64,000 nucleotides of DNA from positions 62,001 through 126,000 of the forward strand of contig CANKZG010000001.1 of NCBI GenBank assembly GCA_947488435.1. Reading direction: 5' to 3'. The DNA is from an uncultured Flavobacteriaceae bacterium (GTDB lineage: Bacteria > Bacteroidota > Bacteroidia > Flavobacteriales > Flavobacteriaceae). Positions 1 to 8,666 of this stretch are shown piece after piece. The notes beneath the pieces were generated by a model that saw only the letters and a list, made by a program, of their open reading frames with translations, was not told where the DNA came from and ran no database searches. A program made the position numbers and the translations under genes. The first letter of the stretch is position 1. Each line of letters begins with the position of its first letter.

Positions 1-719
1 TTCCAAGTAATGACAATTTCATCGCCTACGTATTGATACACTTCACCATAGTTTTTTAGGATAGCATCCGAAAAACTGCGGTAGTAGTCTCTGAGTAATT
101 TGAAGTAGGTTTTATGCCCCAGTTTTTCAGCAATAGTGGTGCTGTCCTTCATATCCACAAACATAAAAATGCGGTTTTCATCTACGGGTTTGTGATAGCG
201 CCCCGTAAAGAAATTATATAAAATGTTTTGGCCTAGATTCTCGCTCACCTCGGCATACAGTAATGAAGCAAGAAGCGAAAAAAGTAATTGAATCCAAGTA
301 CTGATATGGGTTATGCTTGAAAAGAACTCTACATATTCATTCCAAATCTTTTCGCTAAACATAGACTCATTGGATACAATGCTAGCTGCCAATAAGTACA
401 GTATCAAAACCAAAACAGAGAGGACAATAGTGTACAAGAATAACTTGCCAATAATCTTCTTAGGAAAACTTTGTCTTATAAATAGTTTATTGACGATGAA
501 CACTTCAATGCAACCTACAATACAGCCCACAATAAAAATGCTTATGGACGCGAAAATTACTATAGAAGGTGTCAATGGAACATCAGATTCAATAATGTCA
601 GTTTGCTCAGGATTCACCGCATATTGAGACCACATTATTAGAGCAGCTATGGATAACCAAATGATTCCAAAAGGAAGTATGCGTTTAAGATAATATTTGT
701 TTTTGGCTGATAGTGACAT
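1..719 (-). CDS. Membrane-anchored class III adenylate/guanylate cyclase (C-terminus cut by window edge)
   Basis: Reading from the ATG at 719 leftwards gives an open frame of 239 codons that runs off the window. The N-terminal part has about four hydrophobic segments, so the protein sits in the inner membrane. The last ~75 residues match the start of a class III nucleotidyl cyclase domain: a metal-binding Asp in FVDMKDSTTIAE, then YQYVGDEIVITW, which holds the second metal Asp region. Family knowledge: such proteins make cAMP or cGMP from ATP or GTP. The substrate-specifying residues lie beyond the edge, so AC versus GC cannot be told. It is divergent from the serine hydrolase gene at 872. 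A Crp/Fnr-type regulator lies at 15.2 kb, but no link is shown. Confidence 0.85.
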   Translation of the reverse strand, partial: MSLSAKNKYYLKRILPFGIIWLSIAALIMWSQYAVNPEQTDIIESDVPLTPSIVIFASISIFIVGCIVGCIEVFIVNKLFIRQSFPKKIIGKLFLYTIVLSVLVLILYLLAASIVSNESMFSEKIWNEYVEFFSSITHISTWIQLLFSLLASLLYAEVSENLGQNILYNFFTGRYHKPVDENRIFMFVDMKDSTTIAEKLGHKTYFKLLRDYYRSFSDAILKNYGEVYQYVGDEIVITW

Positions 720-783
720 TATTACAAAGGAATCAAACTTTCAAATCAATTCATAGTAAAAAGTTCCGATTCTCATTCAATAG

Positions 784-837
784 GTTCTGAATTTCATTTC
801 AGAACGACTGCCCTTCCTTTCCAAAGCATCTTTGTAC
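784..837 (+). promoter_or_regulatory. Promoter/operator A: inverted repeat plus TTTG -7 core
   Basis: A perfect 7-bp inverted repeat (GTTCTGA 784-790, TCAGAAC 799-805, 8-bp spacer) is followed 23 bp after the ATTTCAGAACGA block by GCATCTTTGTAC, whose TTTG (831-834) fits the Bacteroidota -7 element. The same arrangement, with the same spacing, recurs before the gene at 3488. It probably drives the operon starting at 872. The regulator is unknown; AraC (22359-23213) and Crp/Fnr (15255-15848) proteins encoded nearby are candidates. Confidence 0.6.
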
Positions 838-871
838 CATCAAAATTTTATTAATCAAAAAACAAACAATT

Positions 872-2134
872 ATGACAACTATTATCAGAATTATTTTAGC
901 TTCAGTATTAGCGCTACTACTATCTATTACAACATCGTGCTCTAACGATGATGATAATACAATGGTACAACCAACGCCAACTGGAATTCAAACTCCGGAG
1001 GACCTTACCACATACCTTGAGGAAATCATTGAAACCCAAGAAATCGCTGGTTTTGCAGTAAGTATCGTCAACAATGACAATGTTGATTACAAGACCTCAT
1101 TTGGTTTTGAAAACATTGAACAACAACGCGATTTCAATAACCAAACGGTTATCAATATTGCTTCCTTAAGCAAATCATTTGTGGGTGCGGCTACGGCAAA
1201 AGCTATTGAACAAGGCTATTTTACTTTAGATACACCTATCAATGAGTTATTGCCTGTTGAGATTGTAAATCTTGAAAATCCAGATGCAGTAATTCGGGTA
1301 AGGCATTTGGTCACACATACATCGGGTATTGTAGATGACCAAAACACATACCTTCAAGCCAATTATTTCATATTACCCAATCAAGATATGAGCACAACTG
1401 GTGCTACTATTTTGACGAATGGTCTAGGTCTTGAAGTAATGAATCCTGTTTCGCTAGAAGAATATTTAGCAGAATACTTTTTGGAAGATGGAGGGTTATA
1501 TGGCAATTCCAATTTTATCGATACAGAACCCGGTGAAGTATGGTCGTACTCCAATGTGGCTACGTCGCTAATGGGTTATGTGATTGAATCGGCGACCGAA
1601 GAGGATTTCGCTTCCTATGTAAAGACCCATATTTTAACACCCTTACAAATGAATAATTCCACTTTTGATGTAACAGAAGTGAACCAACAGGAATGGGCCA
1701 TTCCTTATATAAACAAAAATACACCACTACCTTTTTACGGGAATCACGGTTATCCAGAAGGAAGCATACACACCACCAATGATGACTTGGCCAATTACCT
1801 ATTGGATATGACCAAAGGCATCAAAGGACAATCTAATACACTTTTCGGAACCGCTTTTTACGAACTATTATTTACCCCTCAACTTGATGCCGGCATTGTA
1901 CCCAACGGTTTTGCGGAAAACCACGGCTTGTATTGGTACAAAAAAGGGAATCATTGGGTGCACGGAGGTAATAGTTTAGGAGTGTCCAGCCATTTGGAAA
2001 TTAAGGCAGACGGTAGTTCAGGCTACTTTGTCATTACTAATATGGATGGTACTTTCACACAGAATGAAGGGAAGTGGAACACTGTTTTACAGCTTATAAC
2101 AGAGGGCGTTCAAGAGTATTTACAGCATAATTAA
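872..2134 (+). CDS. Lipoprotein serine hydrolase, class C beta-lactamase fold
   Basis: A 420-residue protein of the beta-lactamase/D-alanyl-D-alanine carboxypeptidase (class C, PF00144-type) family. It starts with a lipoprotein signal ending at Cys23, followed by Ser-Asn-Asp-Asp-Asp, an acidic stretch that in Bacteroidota often sends lipoproteins to the cell surface. Catalytic motifs are all present: SLSK (Ser98, Lys101), YSN (Tyr226) and HGGN near the C-terminus in place of KTG. In this family the substrate is rarely known; peptides, esters and beta-lactams are all possible. It is the first gene after operator A and runs into the NAD(P)-binding gene at 2155 with a 20-bp gap. It is one of four such hydrolases in 21 kb. 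Confidence 0.88.
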   Translation: MTTIIRIILASVLALLLSITTSCSNDDDNTMVQPTPTGIQTPEDLTTYLEEIIETQEIAGFAVSIVNNDNVDYKTSFGFENIEQQRDFNNQTVINIASLSKSFVGAATAKAIEQGYFTLDTPINELLPVEIVNLENPDAVIRVRHLVTHTSGIVDDQNTYLQANYFILPNQDMSTTGATILTNGLGLEVMNPVSLEEYLAEYFLEDGGLYGNSNFIDTEPGEVWSYSNVATSLMGYVIESATEEDFASYVKTHILTPLQMNNSTFDVTEVNQQEWAIPYINKNTPLPFYGNHGYPEGSIHTTNDDLANYLLDMTKGIKGQSNTLFGTAFYELLFTPQLDAGIVPNGFAENHGLYWYKKGNHWVHGGNSLGVSSHLEIKADGSSGYFVITNMDGTFTQNEGKWNTVLQLITEGVQEYLQHN

Positions 2135-2154
2135 CCAAGAAAAAGACGAAGGTG

Positions 2155-3039
2155 ATGTTACGAGATAGAAAGAATAGAAAAATCCTTCTTGCAGGAGGTA
2201 CGGGCTATTTAGGAAGCCATATTGCAGATGCCATTGTATCGCTTGGGCTGCCTGCAAGAATGCTTACGCGAAAGAAACAGAGGCTGGCACAATATGAATC
2301 TTCAACCATAGAAATTATGGAAGCTACCGTTACCGAACCCGATACGCTTTTAAGAAGTTGTCAAGGTATCGATACGGTGATTTCTACCATTGGTATTACA
2401 CGCCAAAAAGATGGGTTCACCTATATGGATGTAGATTATCAAGCCAATCTAAATCTGTTACGAGAAGCCCAGAGAGCGGGCGTGAGAAAGTTTATTTACG
2501 TATCTGCTATTAATGGTGACAAGCATCGAGACCTAAAGATTTTTGAAGCCAAAGAAGCGTTTGTAGATGAGTTGAAAACTTCAGGGCTTGAATACACAGT
2601 AATTAGACCGAACGGATTTTTCTCTGATATGAAGGACTTTCTTCAAATGGCAAGTAAAGGGCGTGTGTTCCTTTTCGGAAATGGAGAACAATTGATGAAT
2701 CCGATTCACGGAGCCGATTTAGCCGAAATCATATTGAATATGATTGATGAGCCAACTAATGAATATTCCGTTGGCGGACCAGACGTGCTTACCCAAAACG
2801 AGATTGCAGAACTCGCATTCGATGCTCTTGGCAGAGTGCCCAATATCTGGCATTTACCAGATTGGGTGAGACGTTTCAGCCTTTGGTCGATACGCACTTT
2901 CACTTCCATTGAGACCTATGGACCCATTGAGTTCTTCCTGACCTTGATGGCCAATGATAACGTGGCAACGCGCTACGGAACGCATAAAATAAGAGACTTC
3001 TATTTCGCGGAAGCAAAAACTAATCAAAATATAAAGTGA
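2155..3039 (+). CDS. NmrA-like / atypical SDR NAD(P)-binding protein
   Basis: A Rossmann-fold protein of about 294 residues with the dinucleotide-binding motif GGTGYLGSH close to the N-terminus, followed by a typical atypical-SDR pattern (the YVSAINGD segment, then YTVIRPNGF). Family members bind NAD(P)H and act as reductases, epimerases or redox sensors; no substrate can be read from sequence. A GTG at 2152 directly precedes the ATG at 2155, and I prefer the ATG. The stop codon overlaps the start of the DUF983 gene, so the two are translationally coupled in the operon led by the lipoprotein hydrolase. Confidence 0.85.
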   Translation: MLRDRKNRKILLAGGTGYLGSHIADAIVSLGLPARMLTRKKQRLAQYESSTIEIMEATVTEPDTLLRSCQGIDTVISTIGITRQKDGFTYMDVDYQANLNLLREAQRAGVRKFIYVSAINGDKHRDLKIFEAKEAFVDELKTSGLEYTVIRPNGFFSDMKDFLQMASKGRVFLFGNGEQLMNPIHGADLAEIILNMIDEPTNEYSVGGPDVLTQNEIAELAFDALGRVPNIWHLPDWVRRFSLWSIRTFTSIETYGPIEFFLTLMANDNVATRYGTHKIRDFYFAEAKTNQNIK

Positions 3040-3386
3040 TGATACAAAAAATGTTAAGTAATAAGTGTCCCAATTGTGATAAAGGACATATTTATGAAGA
3101 GAAGAATATCTATTTCAATTTTAGAAAACCAAAAATGAACAAAAGTTGTTCGCATTGCGGATTTGCTTTTGAAAAAGAACCTGGATTTTTCTTTGGAGCA
3201 ATGTATGTCAGTTATGCGCTGGGAATTGCCGAAGCAGTAGCTGTGTTTATCATCGGAACAGTCTTTTTTGAAAACACATTCGATTTGAAGATTCTTCCTT
3301 GGATAGCCATTACCATTCTTTCACTATCCTCATTTAATATGCGAATGGCAAGAATCATTTGGATTTATCTTTTAAAAGGTGTTTAA
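3039..3386 (+). CDS. DUF983 family membrane protein with N-terminal zinc-ribbon-like cysteines
   Basis: About 115 residues. The N-terminus has two Cys pairs, CPNC and CSHC, spaced as in a small zinc ribbon, then the FEKEPGFFFGAMYVSY stretch typical of DUF983, and two hydrophobic segments ending in a basic tail. DUF983 proteins are common in Bacteroidota and alphaproteobacteria, and their role is unknown. The gene begins in the stop codon of the NmrA-like gene (GTG 3036 or ATG 3039). It is the last gene of the first operon; operator B follows at once. Confidence 0.8.
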   Translation: MIQKMLSNKCPNCDKGHIYEEKNIYFNFRKPKMNKSCSHCGFAFEKEPGFFFGAMYVSYALGIAEAVAVFIIGTVFFENTFDLKILPWIAITILSLSSFNMRMARIIWIYLLKGV

Positions 3387-3390
3387 AGAA

Positions 3391-3441
3391 GTTCGGATTT
3401 ACATTTCAGAACGATTAATGACCTAATCAGTCGCATCTTTG
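3391..3441 (+). promoter_or_regulatory. Promoter/operator B, near copy of operator A
   Basis: GTTCGGA (3391-3397) and TCAGAAC (3406-3412) form the same dyad as operator A with one mismatch and the same 8-bp spacer. The block ATTTCAGAACGA (3403-3414) is identical to that in A. Exactly 23 bp later comes the TTTG core (3438-3441) within GCATCTTTGAAC. It stands before the three-gene oxidoreductase operon at 3488-5303. Confidence 0.6.
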
Positions 3442-3487
3442 AACTATTAAATTGTAAGAGTTTATTCATCAAAAAAAACTAGCATTT

Positions 3488-3778
3488 ATGAAAATTGAAT
3501 TTTATTTACTCGCTACCTACGTGCAAGAGATACAACTCTTGGCTTTACAACCGCACTTAGATGTTATCGTGGGAAAAGGACAATGGAATTTTGACCTTGA
3601 AGATTGTGACAAGGTATTGCGATTGCATTGCAACTACACCACCAAAGAAAAGGTGATTCGTTTTCTTGACCGAAACGAACTTTTTGACAAAGAGCTTCAT
3701 TATTTAGAAAGTGAGCAATATGCACACATCGGTAAAGTAAGACCGCTCTCGGTTTACAATATTCCCATAAACGCTTAA
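3488..3778 (+). CDS. Small conserved protein, HMA-like fold suspected
   Basis: A 96-residue soluble protein with no signal peptide. The stretch from about residue 27 (DVIVGKGQWNFDLEDCDKVL) has the beta-alpha-beta spacing of small ferredoxin-like, heavy-metal-associated-type domains, but the metal-binding CxxC is missing. I recognise no certain family. It is the first gene after operator B and lies 11 bp before an MDR oxidoreductase, so it is probably co-expressed with the quinone/aldehyde reductase pair. It could be a binding or regulatory partner of those enzymes, but this is only inference. Confidence 0.6.
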   Translation: MKIEFYLLATYVQEIQLLALQPHLDVIVGKGQWNFDLEDCDKVLRLHCNYTTKEKVIRFLDRNELFDKELHYLESEQYAHIGKVRPLSVYNIPINA

Positions 3779-3789
3779 ACCTATCAAAA

Positions 3790-4728
3790 ATGAAAGCAGT
3801 AGTATATTCTAAATATGGCGCACCAGAAGTTTTACAACTAAAGGAACTGGATAAGCCAGTACCCAAGCCGAATGAAATTTTGGTAAAAGTAATGGCAACT
3901 ACGGTTACCGCTGGTGACGTTCGCTTACGAGCTTCAGATTTTCCACCACTATTTTGGTTACCCGCAAGAATGATTTTTGGATTGTTCCGTCCCAAAAAGC
4001 AAATCTTAGGTCACGAATGGTCTGGAGTCATTGAGCAATTAGGTAGTAAGGTATCAAAGTTCAAGATTGGCGATGAAGTATTTGGCACCACCACTATGTT
4101 GAAGACAGGAGCCTATGCTGAATATATGTGTATTCCTGAACATTGGAGTCAAGGCGTGGTCATCAAAAAACCAAAACAGCTTTCTCACAAAGAAGCTGCG
4201 GTATTACCCATTGGTAGTATGACAGCCTTGTTCTTGTTACAAAAAGCAAACATTCAAAGAGACCAAAAGATACTCATCTACGGTGCTTCGGGTAGTGTGG
4301 GAAGCTATGCAGTACAAATCGCCAATCATTTTGGTGCTCGTGTAACCGGAGTTTGTAGCGCAAGAAATATCAAGATGGTTGAACAACTAGGCGCGGAAAC
4401 AGTAATCGATTACAAAACGCAAGATTACAGCCAATCATCAATCAGCTACGATATTGTATTTGATACCGTAGGTAAAACTTCGAAGTCAGCTGCTAAAAAG
4501 GTACTGAAGCATAATGGGAAATTCGTTTCCACAAAAATGCTCACTAAAGAAAGTACAGAACTGCTTTTACAGGCCCGTCAATTGGCAGAAACGGGAAAAA
4601 TAAAACCATTTATAGACAAAGAATACAACTTAGAAAATATAGTTGAAACACATCGATATGTAGACTCTGGCAGAAAACGAGGGAATGTATCAGTAGTCGT
4701 CCATCATCAAAAAATAAACGAACAATGA
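3790..4728 (+). CDS. Zinc-independent MDR oxidoreductase (quinone reductase-like)
   Basis: A 312-residue medium-chain dehydrogenase/reductase. The N-terminal GroES-like domain starts YGAPEVLQLKELDKPVPKP and continues to about residue 125. The nucleotide-binding domain carries YGASGSVGSYAVQ, the AxGxxG-type NADPH motif of quinone oxidoreductases. The cysteine/histidine zinc ligands of alcohol dehydrogenases are absent. Family members reduce quinones or enones with NADPH in the cytoplasm. The stop overlaps the next start by four bases, coupling it to the flavodoxin-fold quinone reductase. Confidence 0.88.
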   Translation: MKAVVYSKYGAPEVLQLKELDKPVPKPNEILVKVMATTVTAGDVRLRASDFPPLFWLPARMIFGLFRPKKQILGHEWSGVIEQLGSKVSKFKIGDEVFGTTTMLKTGAYAEYMCIPEHWSQGVVIKKPKQLSHKEAAVLPIGSMTALFLLQKANIQRDQKILIYGASGSVGSYAVQIANHFGARVTGVCSARNIKMVEQLGAETVIDYKTQDYSQSSISYDIVFDTVGKTSKSAAKKVLKHNGKFVSTKMLTKESTELLLQARQLAETGKIKPFIDKEYNLENIVETHRYVDSGRKRGNVSVVVHHQKINEQ

Positions 4729-5303
4729 AAAAAGTACTCATCATCAACGGACACCCAGATAAAGAAAGTTACAATTGGGCTTTGGCAGAAAGCTATAAGA
4801 AAGGAGCCATTTCGGGAAGTGCCTTAGTAAAGACCTTAAATCTTAGCGAATTGAATTTTGACCCCAATTTAAAATATGGATACAGAATTCCGTATGAGTT
4901 AGAACCCGATTTAAAAATGGCTATAGAAAAGATTAAAGAAGCAGAACACTTGGTTTGGGTGTTCCCGATGTGGTGGTACGGTTTGCCTGCTTTATTAAAA
5001 GGTTTTATTGACCGAACATTTTTACCAGGTATCACTTTTAAATATCAAAAAGGAAAATTGTTCCCAGATAAACTATTGAAGGGTAAAACAGCACGAATTA
5101 TTGTAACTGCCGATACGGTAAGCTGGTACAATAGTTTGGTGATGAAAAATCCAGCAATCAATCAGTTTAAAAAAGGAGTCTTGGAATTCTGCGGTGTAAA
5201 ACCAGTCAAGGTTACATACTTGGCTGCGGTAAAAGATTCCACAGAAAAACAACGAACGAAATGGCTTTCTAGAATTAATCGCCTAGGAGTTAGGGTATCT
5301 TAA
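4725..5303 (+). CDS. Flavodoxin-fold NAD(P)H:quinone reductase (NQO/KefG-like)
   Basis: A 192-residue protein of the flavodoxin_2 family. It has IINGHPDKESYNWALAE at the FMN phosphate-binding N-terminus and VFPMWWYGLPALLKGFIDR, the signature loop of the NQO1/MdaB/KefG group. It is expected to reduce quinones by two electrons using FAD or FMN, which avoids semiquinone stress. Overlap with the MDR gene indicates joint translation. KefG-like subunits need a Kef K+ channel, and none is in the window, so a free-standing quinone reductase is more likely. Confidence 0.88.
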   Translation: MKKVLIINGHPDKESYNWALAESYKKGAISGSALVKTLNLSELNFDPNLKYGYRIPYELEPDLKMAIEKIKEAEHLVWVFPMWWYGLPALLKGFIDRTFLPGITFKYQKGKLFPDKLLKGKTARIIVTADTVSWYNSLVMKNPAINQFKKGVLEFCGVKPVKVTYLAAVKDSTEKQRTKWLSRINRLGVRVS

Positions 5304-5320
5304 AACGAATCTTACACACT

Positions 5321-5380
5321 TTTGAAACAAATCAGATTTCCGCTCAAACAAGTCTTGTAAGTCAAACGTCAGCAAATTTG
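5321..5380 (+). promoter_or_regulatory. Promoter/operator C: AAACAAATC...ATTTCCGCTCAA and TTTG core
   Basis: The block ATTTCCGCTCAA (5336-5347) lies inside an imperfect dyad with arms TTTGA (5321-5325) and TCAAA (5344-5348). The TTTG -7 core (5377-5380) follows after 29 bp. Operator D at 17570 shows the same block, same spacing and compensating changes in the dyad arms. It lies just before the fused FMN reductase gene at 5410. Confidence 0.55.
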
Positions 5381-5409
5381 TATCAGTATTAATCAAAAAA
5401 TAGAAAAAA

Positions 5410-6366
5410 ATGAAAAACATTTTAGCCTTTTCTGGAAGTAACAGTCCAGATTCCATTAACGAGAAATTAATCCAATCCGTAATTGAAAGATATCCGGAGT
5501 ATGACATTAATTTAATAGACCTAAAGCAATTTGAAGCACCAATTTATTCACCGAGTATTCAGGCAAAAGGTATTCCAAAACCCATTCAGGATTTGTATGC
5601 CATTTTTCAAGAAAGTGATGGCTTTATCATTGCTTCCCCAGAGCACAATGGTCTGCCAACAGCATTTTTAAAAAATACTTTCGATTGGCTCTCTGTATTC
5701 ACACAACAATTCTTTGGGGAAAAACCAGTCTTGTTGCTTAGTACTTCACCTGGTGCCACAGGCGCACAAACGCAACTGGCTTTATTGGAAAAGTTAATCC
5801 CGATTTGGGGTGGAATTGTAAAAGCAAGGTACTCGTTGGGAAGTTTTAATGAGAACTTCGATACTAACTACAATACTATAACCAACAAAGCGGAACTACA
5901 ACTGTTAGACAAAGCATTGTTCGCTTTCGCGGAAGCAGAATATAAACCAAAGGAAACCAATGCGGAAGTTGTACAGTCCTACTTTAATGCTTTTCAAAAA
6001 GGAGACTTAGATGGGGTTCTTGATGTTTTTCACCCTGACTGTTATATCGTAAGCGTGAAAGAAGAAGAACGTTTAAAGGAACAATTGCACGGTATTTATC
6101 GCACCCGAAAGGAAGCGAGACAGTTTTTAAGGAACATTGTATCGCTTTTTGAAACCAAAGAATTCATTGTTGATACGGTTCTAGAAGCGGGCGATAATTT
6201 GGTAGTTGCTAAAGGCACATTCTCGCATTTGGTTAAAAGTTCGGGAAAACTATTTAATAGCAATTGGGTACAGCTTTGTATTGTAGAAGATGAGATGATA
6301 AAAGAATATCGTTTCTACGAAGATTCTGCTGCGCTTATTGAGGCATCTAACATTGAATATGCTTAA
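5410..6366 (+). CDS. Fusion: NADPH-dependent FMN reductase plus SnoaL-like (NTF2 fold) domain
   Basis: Residues 1 to about 178 form an NADPH-dependent FMN reductase domain: SGSNSPDSINEK near the start, then SPEHNGLPTAFLKNTFDWLS, the flavin-contacting loop. Residues from about 186 onward (YFNAFQKGDLDGVLDVFHPD) form a SnoaL/ketosteroid-isomerase-like domain. A second gene at 17017 encodes the reductase domain alone, with matching motifs, so the fusion is a real architectural difference and not a general feature of this family here. It is the first gene after operator C, in a run of five closely spaced genes. A perfect role is unclear; the fusion suggests that reduced flavin or a quinone-like substrate is handed to the NTF2-fold pocket. 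A copy of the dispersed palindrome family sits at 5924-5937 and encodes AFAEA. Confidence 0.85.
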   Translation: MKNILAFSGSNSPDSINEKLIQSVIERYPEYDINLIDLKQFEAPIYSPSIQAKGIPKPIQDLYAIFQESDGFIIASPEHNGLPTAFLKNTFDWLSVFTQQFFGEKPVLLLSTSPGATGAQTQLALLEKLIPIWGGIVKARYSLGSFNENFDTNYNTITNKAELQLLDKALFAFAEAEYKPKETNAEVVQSYFNAFQKGDLDGVLDVFHPDCYIVSVKEEERLKEQLHGIYRTRKEARQFLRNIVSLFETKEFIVDTVLEAGDNLVVAKGTFSHLVKSSGKLFNSNWVQLCIVEDEMIKEYRFYEDSAALIEASNIEYA

Positions 6367-6368
6367 AA

Positions 6369-7079
6369 GTGATACCAGCAGCAATACAACATCAATTTGA
6401 ATTTTGGAGTCATATCGGTCAAGTGGGTGGATACTTTCATCAATATGAAGGATTTTCCAGTCTTTCCCCTAAAGACGCCACTTGGCCATCCAAAATATTC
6501 AACCTTAAAACGCACCATATTGAAAGGTTGAAAGGGAATATTGAAAGATATAAGTTGACTAAGTCGGTCGCGGTTGCAGAAGACGAACCCATCGAAGCAC
6601 TTTTAAAAGCACAAGGACTTATCCAAACCTCTTCTGTGGAAGCAATGTCTATGATTGTCAATCAAGGAGTAAAATATACCGACTATGCAGAAATTGAAAA
6701 GGTGACAGACGTTTTTGGTGCAACAACTTTTGCAAAAATCGCTTCAGAAGCTTTTAGGTATTCTATTTACAATAGTACCATAAGTCCATTAATACAAAGC
6801 GAAAAGGTTCAGCTTTTTTTGGGAAAGCACAAAAGAAATTATGTGAGTTGCGGGATTGTATTTCAGGATTCAAACGGCGATTCTGGATTGCATATGATTG
6901 GTGCTCTACAAGAATATCGTGGATTGGGTTTGGGAAGGAAAATGACCGAACATTTACTTTCTATTGCACTTAGAAATGGTAGTAAAAACATCCATCTAGT
7001 GGCTTCAAAATTAGGAGTGCCCATTTATCACAAACTTGGTTTTCAAAACCACGGATATTTAAAATCATACAGTATCTAA
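6369..7079 (+). CDS. GNAT family N-acetyltransferase
   Basis: A 236-residue protein whose C-terminal third has the acetyl-CoA-binding signature YRGLGLGRKMTEHLL, followed by a typical final segment (LVASKLGVPIYHKLGFQNHG). The N-terminal half is divergent. GNAT enzymes transfer acetyl groups to amines; the substrate cannot be told. Translation starts at a GTG two bases after the stop of the fused reductase gene, so coupling is likely. Confidence 0.85.
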   Translation: MIPAAIQHQFEFWSHIGQVGGYFHQYEGFSSLSPKDATWPSKIFNLKTHHIERLKGNIERYKLTKSVAVAEDEPIEALLKAQGLIQTSSVEAMSMIVNQGVKYTDYAEIEKVTDVFGATTFAKIASEAFRYSIYNSTISPLIQSEKVQLFLGKHKRNYVSCGIVFQDSNGDSGLHMIGALQEYRGLGLGRKMTEHLLSIALRNGSKNIHLVASKLGVPIYHKLGFQNHGYLKSYSI

Positions 7080-7089
7080 ATTTAAAATT

Positions 7090-7542
7090 ATGAAACCACT
7101 CATTGTACTTATAGTAAGTTTTACTATCTCAATTTTGGCTATCAAAATCATCAAAAAAGAATATGATTTTGTATTGTCTGCGAGAATAGCGATGGCCATA
7201 ATGCTGGTATTTACAGCAATTGGACATTTTGCATTCACCAAGGGAATGACAATGATGATACCCGATTTTATTCCTTTTAAGGAGAGCTTTGTTCACTTTA
7301 CAGGAATACTTGAAATCATTATGGCTGTTGGCCTTCTTATTCCAAAGTATCAGTCACTATCTGGATGGACACTAATCATTTTTCTATTACTAATGTTACC
7401 AGCCAATATTTATGCATCAGTACATAAAATAAATTATCAAACAGGAACACTCGACGGACACGGTCTTGCTTATTTGTGGTTTAGAATTCCATTGCAAATT
7501 CTTTTTATAGTCTGGGCGTATATCAGTTCCATCCGAATGTAA
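7090..7542 (+). CDS. DoxX-like four-helix membrane protein
   Basis: About 150 residues with four predicted transmembrane segments (roughly residues 4-20, 31-50, 67-88, 94-112 and a final one near 128-146, the first possibly a signal anchor). The FTAIGHFAF and MIPDFIPF stretches are typical of DoxX-like and DUF4267-type membrane proteins. Functions proposed for the family are linked to redox balance and respiration but are not firm. It lies 10 bp after the GNAT gene in the operator C operon. Confidence 0.75.
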   Translation: MKPLIVLIVSFTISILAIKIIKKEYDFVLSARIAMAIMLVFTAIGHFAFTKGMTMMIPDFIPFKESFVHFTGILEIIMAVGLLIPKYQSLSGWTLIIFLLLMLPANIYASVHKINYQTGTLDGHGLAYLWFRIPLQILFIVWAYISSIRM

Positions 7543-7565
7543 TCCTGCTAAAACCACAACATATT

Positions 7566-8666
7566 ATGAAAATACTAGTCCTCATTTTAACAATGTTTCC
7601 CTTCCTGCTAAATGCACAGGAAGTTTCAGAACTTTTAAAGGAGAAACTAATCGATAGCACAGAAAGCCCTGTTCACGGTATATCATTTCTTATTGAAAAA
7701 GATGGAAATGTGTTGGTCAATGAAGCTATAGGACAACGTCAAAAAGACGGAGATGCTCTACAGATAACAGACCAGTTTAGAATTGCCAGTAGCACGAAGA
7801 CGTTTACTGCAACGATCATATTGCAACTAGAAGAAGAAGGTAAGCTTTCCCTTTCAGATAACATCTATTCGTATTTAAAAGATATTGAATATTTAAGACT
7901 GGACGATTTTCATTGGTATGAGAACTCCGCTTTCGCGAAATCAATAAACATACAACAGTTACTATCACACAAAAGTGGATTAGCTGATGTTTTTAACGAC
8001 AAACAAGAAGAACTGTTAGGAATAGTGATGCAAAACCCAGTACAACAGTATCAACCCAAGGATGTAGTAGATTGGTACTTTGAATTCGGTCTTCATAAAG
8101 AAGCAAAATTCAAACCGGGAGAAGGTTGGCATTATTCAGATATGAATTATGTATTGCTCGGGTTATTGATTGAAAAACTGGACCAAAAACCACTAGCGCA
8201 ATCGATAAGAGACCGCATTCTCAAGCCTCTTGATTTAAAACACACTTATTTGGAATATTATGAGAGGACGAGAGACAGCAAACCGAGATTGCATCAGTAT
8301 GTAGGCACTACAGATTTTAATATGGTCAATACTTCATTTGACTGGTCAGGTGGCGGATTGGTAAGTACGCATCAAGACTTAGCTACATTTATCAAGGCGC
8401 TGTTCAATGGAAAGCTCATTTCGGAGAAGTCATTACAAAAAATGATAACCACCGAAGCAACTTTTGAAAATCACCTTCCCTATGGGCTTGGAGTCTATAA
8501 GTCGGTTTATAATGGTCAAACCTTTTATGGACATTATGGCTTTTTTGGTACGTATATTGGCTACTGTCCAGAAACCAAAACTGTACTTTCGTATTGCATC
8601 ACTCAGGCTATGCCTTCCTTTAATGTGTATGAATTTGTAAATTACATTGTCAAAAATTCAAAATGA
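7566..8666 (+). CDS. Secreted serine hydrolase, class C beta-lactamase fold
   Basis: A 366-residue protein with a short signal peptide ending at NAQ (about residue 18). Catalytic motifs: SSTK (in IASSTKTF), YSD (in HYSDMNYVLLG) and HYGFFG in the third position. It belongs to the same PF00144-type family as the genes at 872, 9133 and 20321 and is probably periplasmic. It overlaps the following membrane protein gene by four bases. A palindrome copy (TTTCGCGAAA at 7931-7940) lies in the gene and codes for AFAK. Confidence 0.86.
   Translation: MKILVLILTMFPFLLNAQEVSELLKEKLIDSTESPVHGISFLIEKDGNVLVNEAIGQRQKDGDALQITDQFRIASSTKTFTATIILQLEEEGKLSLSDNIYSYLKDIEYLRLDDFHWYENSAFAKSINIQQLLSHKSGLADVFNDKQEELLGIVMQNPVQQYQPKDVVDWYFEFGLHKEAKFKPGEGWHYSDMNYVLLGLLIEKLDQKPLAQSIRDRILKPLDLKHTYLEYYERTRDSKPRLHQYVGTTDFNMVNTSFDWSGGGLVSTHQDLATFIKALFNGKLISEKSLQKMITTEATFENHLPYGLGVYKSVYNGQTFYGHYGFFGTYIGYCPETKTVLSYCITQAMPSFNVYEFVNYIVKNSK

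Noticed and set aside
313-627. A forward-strand gene of 104 codons at the left edge
   Set aside because: It lies antisense to the adenylate cyclase frame, which has clear domain motifs.
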